DNA of 22,384 nt from Silene noctiflora (Eukaryota; Streptophyta; Magnoliopsida; Caryophyllales; Caryophyllaceae), in contig VHZZ01002314.1 of the NCBI GenBank assembly GCA_009801015.1, positions 100,891 through 123,274 on the forward strand. The letters run 5' to 3'. Positions within the stretch are counted from its first letter, which is position 1. Every line of letters starts with the position of its first letter. A program made the translations under genes and the position numbers. The notes beneath the pieces are model-generated. The model was not told where the DNA came from. It did no database searches and worked only from the letters and a program-made list of their open reading frames with translations. Shown here one piece after another: positions 18,567 to 22,384 of this stretch.

Positions 18567-19589
18567 AGAATCCTAGCTAGCAAGATACTTAGGACTGGCT
18601 ATTACTGGCCTACCCCGAGGGCTGATTGTTTGGAGTACTGTGCAAAGTGTGAACCCTACCAGATATACTCCCAAATAATTCATCAACCATCAGAATTACA
18701 TCATTCAGTTTCTGCACCCTAGCCATTTATGAAATGGGGAATGGACATAGTAGGAAAGTTACTTCTCCAAGTATTCATAGTAGGCCAGAAAGTATTCAAG
18801 TTAGCCATGACAGACTATTTCTCCAAGTGAATAGTTACTGATTCCCATAGGCTGGTCACTAAAAAGGAAGTGATATCCTTCACCAGGAAAAATATAATTT
18901 GAAGATATGGAGTCCCATCAGAAATAGTGTGTGACAATGGCATACAATTTGTTGGAAGAAAGACCAAAGCTTTTTGCGCTGAATGGAATATCAATCTGGT
19001 AACCTCAACTCCTGGATACCCAAAAGCCAATGGCCAGGCTGAATCAAGAAACAAGGTAGTCATTACCTGCCTGAAAAAGAAGCTAAAAACACGACGAGGC
19101 AGATGGGCAGAAGAACTTCCATTAGTACTATGGACAGACAGGATAACCCCAAAAACTTCAACTGGCCAAACACCTTATTCGATGGTGTATGCTTGTGAAG
19201 TTGTAATCCCTACAAAAGTATGAGTGTCAACGTCAAGATACAGCCTGAACAACGTTGAAACAAACAACAGCCTGATGTAAGACAACCTGGTCCTGACAGA
19301 GGAGCTAAAAGACGCTGCCAAAATTAGGATAACATCATACCAATAAGCATTAGCAATAACTTATAATAAAAATGTCAAGATTAGAGTCTTCGGGGAAGGG
19401 GGCCTCGTCCTACGAAAAGTATTCCCAAATAAAAAAGAAAAGTCAGCAGGCAAATTGGCCCCTGCATGGGAAGGTCCTTACTTAATCGACTCAATCGTCG
19501 GCCAAGGGGCATACAGACTCCAAACCTTAGAAGGATAAATGATCCCAAGGTCCTGGAATGTAACTCATTTGAAATTATTCCGTGTATAA
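18567..19589 (+). pseudogene. Tat integrase
   Basis: It continues the HHCC finger (YCAKCEPYQIYS), then the catalytic core with PFMKWGMDIVG (first Asp), IVCDNGIQFVG (second Asp, near 18935) and ANGQAESRNKVV (catalytic Glu, near 19035). TPYSMVYACEVVIP follows, and a C-terminal region ending GPYLIDSIVGQGAYRLQTLEG and WNVTHLKLFRV just before 19589. This is the full domain order of a gypsy integrase. Several breaks; fossil. Confidence 0.85.
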
Positions 19590-20463
19590 TAAAAATAAAC
19601 TCTGCCCTGCCTTAATCAGGTACAAATTCATTACAACTATCTGCCTTTTACGTGCATTATTCTACATGAATTGCATGATATATGTGCCTGCCTTATGTGA
19701 TCAATGTGCAATCTATATGTAATTCTTATACGAATCTTGTATAACCAACCTGGTTTGTATCTTGAATCCTGAACAATTATACATGATATGTTGTTATATG
19801 AATAAATCTTTAGGATTTAGGGCTACTCTGTTATATATGTCTTTTTATATATAAGTTTTTTATTTTTTGCAGCCTGTCGTGCCTAACGAAGTTGATAACC
19901 CACACCAGATACGGTGAATAGCAGGATCAATCAAGCATGAAATAATTGCCTGACTTAACTATTTACTGAACACCTATACAACCGGCTGGACGCAGCACCA
20001 TGATAGGGTGGAAGGTGTTTTATCCTTACAATTTGTCAAAAAGTCTTCCAGACAGGCCGAATACCAAGCCCTCCAGCCAGGCAGGGGACATAAGCCGTCC
20101 AGTCAGGCCGGATTTCCCATTTCCTCCAATTACTACGGTGTAAACTGTAGAAAGTTGAAGGACTAACGCATGCTTCAAACGCCAGAACAAAACAGGTTAA
20201 CAGATTTGAGGAAAACAGATTGACAGTTTTTTGAATAGTACAAGCTAACAGGACAATCAGGTAAGCAAAACCAGGCTTCAAGAGCCAGCTTCATTAATAA
20301 AGCCCTTAACCCCTGGGGCAAAGGCACCAAAATATAATTATCCAGGTCAGGGATAACCTCTCTGAACAACAAGCCTCATAAAACACAAAAATAAAATTGT
20401 CTTTCCAGGGACATTCGTCCCCCTTGGATGAGCCAATACCAAATATTCATCATCTGAAATAAA
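19590..20463. other. Non-coding spacer after pol
   Basis: About 870 bases between the integrase end and the stop of the antisense frame. AT-rich with scattered CCTG/CAGG words typical of this element. It may serve as the 3' UTR for both converging transcripts. No gene or recognisable repeat is seen. Confidence 0.5.
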
Positions 20464-22010
20464 TTACTGCTCTCCCTTGGAGGCAGCATCAGCATCATCT
20501 TCCCTGACCTGCTCAACATCTACATCCTGCTCCCTTGGAGAGTCAACCTCCTGATCTTCACAAAGATTATGCAGGTCGGGATACTTGGCAGTAGCAATGG
20601 CCATCTCAACTTTAGGGTTCTAACTCGCCCTGGCCTCCACAGGCTCGGACATAGCAACCACCTTACCTTTGATGAAGAAATATAAGGAAGCGTCATCAAG
20701 CTTGCCCTCCAATTCATCCTTCTCAAGGTTGAGCTCCTCATTTATGTCCAAAGCCTCATGAAGAAGCTGCTTACTCGACCCAACCTCACCTTTGGCAACA
20801 ACAACCTCAGCTTTGGCAGCATCAAGCTCAACCTGCACCGGTGCCAAACTAGCTTTAACAACAACCATATCTCCTTAGGCAAATTTAACCTCAGACCTCA
20901 GCTTATCAGAATTATATGTCAAAAGATCAATTCTGGCCACTAATGAGGTAGCCTGATATGCATTGATGAGACAGGCTGTTGTACCCTGAAAAACAAATAA
21001 AGTGTTAGACGTAATAAAAACACCCCATAACAAGAAATAATAAAACTATAGTAAGACATGTACTCCTGCATAGACCCTAGGGCATTCACCAAGAGAGCAA
21101 CAACATGATCCCCCGCAGCAACAACCTTTATGGAAGCCTCAATGGGGTCCATTAACAACACTGAAGTAGAGTTGGAAGCAGCATAATTTTTAATTTTCTC
21201 CCTAGTAGCATCCAAATTATCCACCCTGACCTTAACCTCCCTGACAGGGGCAGGAATGTCAGCCTCCTCCTGTTTCCTCTTTTGGGCTGTCGAACTTACT
21301 GGGACAGGAATAACCGGAGTGTTAGGGGCAGTAGACGTAGCAGACAGATCAGTCAAGTCAATAACAGCATCAGTCCCACCACTACCATGGGAACCCTCCT
21401 CCTTAACTTTGGCAAGCCTAGCATTAAGATCTGTCATGCCAAATTCGGCAAGCCTGGTGGATGATCTAGTAGCTACAATGCGAGACACTATATTAGCAAT
21501 AAAGACAGGCTGTCATAAAGAAGAAAAACCAAAAAAAGAAAAAGAAAAGAAGTAGGCAACATGGCATCTTACTGCCAGTAACTGAAGCACCAGCAGCTTT
21601 GACAGGCCTGGGCACCTTGGGAACACCTTTAGCCTTCAGGCAACGAGGAAACCGATACGACCCACAACAAAATGGTCACGTCCTCTCCGTGATAGAAATA
21701 GCCAAAAAATCAGTAACCTTTTCAGTAGGATACTCAACGTTGGGTATCCATCATCCACTGGAAACATAAGGTACACGTTAATTAATTATTAAGATTTTAT
21801 TTCAAACTAACAATATGTTTACAGGAAAAAAGGAAGTACACTCACCAGCAACACAGGCTTCATAGTTCAGATACGCCAAGTCAGGACCAATAGAATTATT
21901 CCTGATAAACATATACCCGGCAGCCAATTCTTGTCTTCGCCACTGTCCAAATTACTGAGTAGGGGACTGGTTGAGGGCCTGGACTTGAAACTAATCCTGC
22001 CTGGACTATT
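20464..22010 (-). pseudogene. Antisense extra ORF of the Tat element, intron-bearing
   Basis: Coding-like minus-strand segments are separated by intervals with plant splice-site consensus: about 21758-21845 (GTGAGT to TTTCCAG), 21510-21572 (GTAAGA to a pyrimidine tract and ACAG) and 20986-21063 (GTACAT to TTTTTCAG). The segments encode an ELAAGYMFIRNN-type piece, then a Ser/Thr-rich region with KRKQEEADIPAP, then a heptad-rich helical stretch (VELDAAKAEVVVAKGE, NEELNLEKDELEGKL) suggesting a coiled coil, and an acidic tail. Antisense extra ORFs between pol and the 3' LTR are known in Tat elements; the coiled-coil tail recalls the 'putative gypsy-type transposon' family (PF04195). Function unknown. 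Appears broken and lacks an obvious N-terminus. Confidence 0.5.
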
Positions 22011-22034
22011 AGTCCTCAGGGAATAGCAGGTGAT

Positions 22035-22053
22035 ACACGTCCTTATGACGTGT
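22035..22053. repeat. Short perfect inverted repeat ACACGTC-N5-GACGTGT
   Basis: Seven-base arms ACACGTC and GACGTGT flank a CTTAT loop, just inside the presumed terminus at 22031. It carries ACGT cores of the kind bound by plant bZIP factors, so it could be a promoter element or merely a hairpin. Confidence 0.6.
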
Positions 22054-22222
22054 TTCTCCGTCCCTTTTCTAGCATTTTGGTCGTTTCTTATCTGATTTCT
22101 GTCTCTTTACATGCATTATGTGCCCGTATTCCCGTTCTATTATTGTCGAGTCTTGTTTTGCAGGAAATGAGTTGGAAATGAGGAAATGGGAGCATGTGAA
22201 GCGGAATTGGAAGCTAAATGAT

Positions 22223-22260
22223 GAAGAAGAAGAAGAAGAAGAAGAAGAAGAAGAAGAAGA
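22223..22260. repeat. (GAA)n microsatellite
   Basis: About 12 GAA units. The apparent Ser- or Leu-rich frames across it are products of the repeat and not genes. Confidence 0.95.
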
Positions 22261-22384
22261 GAAGAGGGGAAAAGGCTGAGAAGTGTGAAAGGCGGTCGCA
22301 CACCTATGCAAAAATACCCTAGCGGTAAAACACAAGTAATGTAGTATGTAGGGGTCGAATCCACGGGAGGCGGTGTATGAGTTT

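Larger units (their letters stand above)
13388..22030 (+). mobile_element. Ty3/gypsy Tat-lineage retrotransposon with antisense extra ORF
   Basis: Plus-strand order: 5' LTR, primer site, gag, protease, RT, RNase H, a second RNase H, integrase, a non-coding spacer, then an antisense intron-containing frame. A second RNase H before integrase and an antisense extra ORF after pol are traits of the Tat lineage (Ogre, Retand and relatives). The polypurine tract and 3' LTR are not seen; the right part is probably interrupted near 22031. It sits inside copia gag; the five bases before the LTR (ATAGG) are the candidate target duplication. Coding parts are broken, roughly half a dozen or more breaks, though the RT-RNase H section is long and open, so it seems younger than the chromovirus 1 copy. 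Confidence 0.85.
22031..22384 (+). mobile_element. Possible start of another LTR-type element
   Basis: From 22031 (TGATACACGTCC) the composition changes and the CAGG-rich style of the Tat element ends. A GAA microsatellite and a GGTCGAATCCACGGGAGG block near 22353 follow; that block looks like a sequence common in plant LTR elements. TG is compatible with an LTR start, but the other end lies outside the window, so this is tentative. No coding frame is supported. Confidence 0.3.

Noticed and set aside
20036-20372. Minus-strand frames downstream of the antisense ORF stop
   Set aside because: No domain or coding-like composition; more likely a 3' untranslated region or spacer.
22069-22364. Ser-rich and Leu-rich frames
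   Set aside because: Produced by the GAA microsatellite read in different frames.

Overview
This window reads as plant nuclear DNA, almost certainly from an angiosperm. It is AT-rich and intergenic, and almost everything recognisable is transposable-element sequence. I see no ordinary host gene, tRNA, rRNA or CRISPR array. The element types present are Ty3/gypsy elements with initiator-Met-type primer sites, a Tat-lineage gypsy with a second RNase H, an ATHILA ORF-1-like coding region, Ty1/copia, and an Ac-type hAT. Dense arrays of the palindrome ACTCG-NN-CGAGT and a Tat element with an antisense extra gene could fit Caryophyllales, but that placement is a guess.

Layout, left to right. (1) 1-~590 is AT-rich, LTR-like sequence of unknown family. 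(2) ~592-4123, minus strand, is the 5' half of an old chromovirus-like Ty3/gypsy element: LTR 2761-4123, primer site next to 2757, leader with a palindrome array, broken gag with a CCHC knuckle, and the start of protease. (3) 4124-7985, minus strand, is a transcription-unit-like block. It has a palindrome array, a TATA-like box, a short 5' exon, a ~1.1 kb intron-like interval, a broken ATHILA ORF-1-like coding region (4778-6434), and a 3' flank with another array. (4) ~7986-11253, minus strand, is the 5' LTR (8543-11253), primer site and leader of a second chromovirus-like element. Its LTR carries a complete 906-bp hAT element (10013-10918) with an 8-bp target duplication. (5) 11254-13387, minus strand, is the middle of a Ty1/copia element, cut on its 3' side by the second chromovirus and on its gag side by the next element. 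(6) 13388-~22030, plus strand, is a Tat-lineage gypsy element: 5' LTR, primer site, gag, protease, RT, two RNases H, integrase, spacer and an antisense intron-containing reading frame. (7) ~22031-22384 looks like the start of yet another element.

Relative order by nesting: the copia element is oldest in its stack; the second chromovirus and the Tat element landed in it independently; the hAT landed later in the chromovirus LTR. None of the retroelements is complete within the window. The two chromovirus-like LTRs and the ORF-1 block share a layout on the minus strand: a short ACCTTAGG or ACCTTGGG block, a palindrome array, a TATA-like box, and a GTAAGT splice-donor-like site. This shared promoter-like module is the least explained structure here. 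A single N at 13648 sits between two 82-bp copies of the same sequence, which looks like an unmerged contig overlap.
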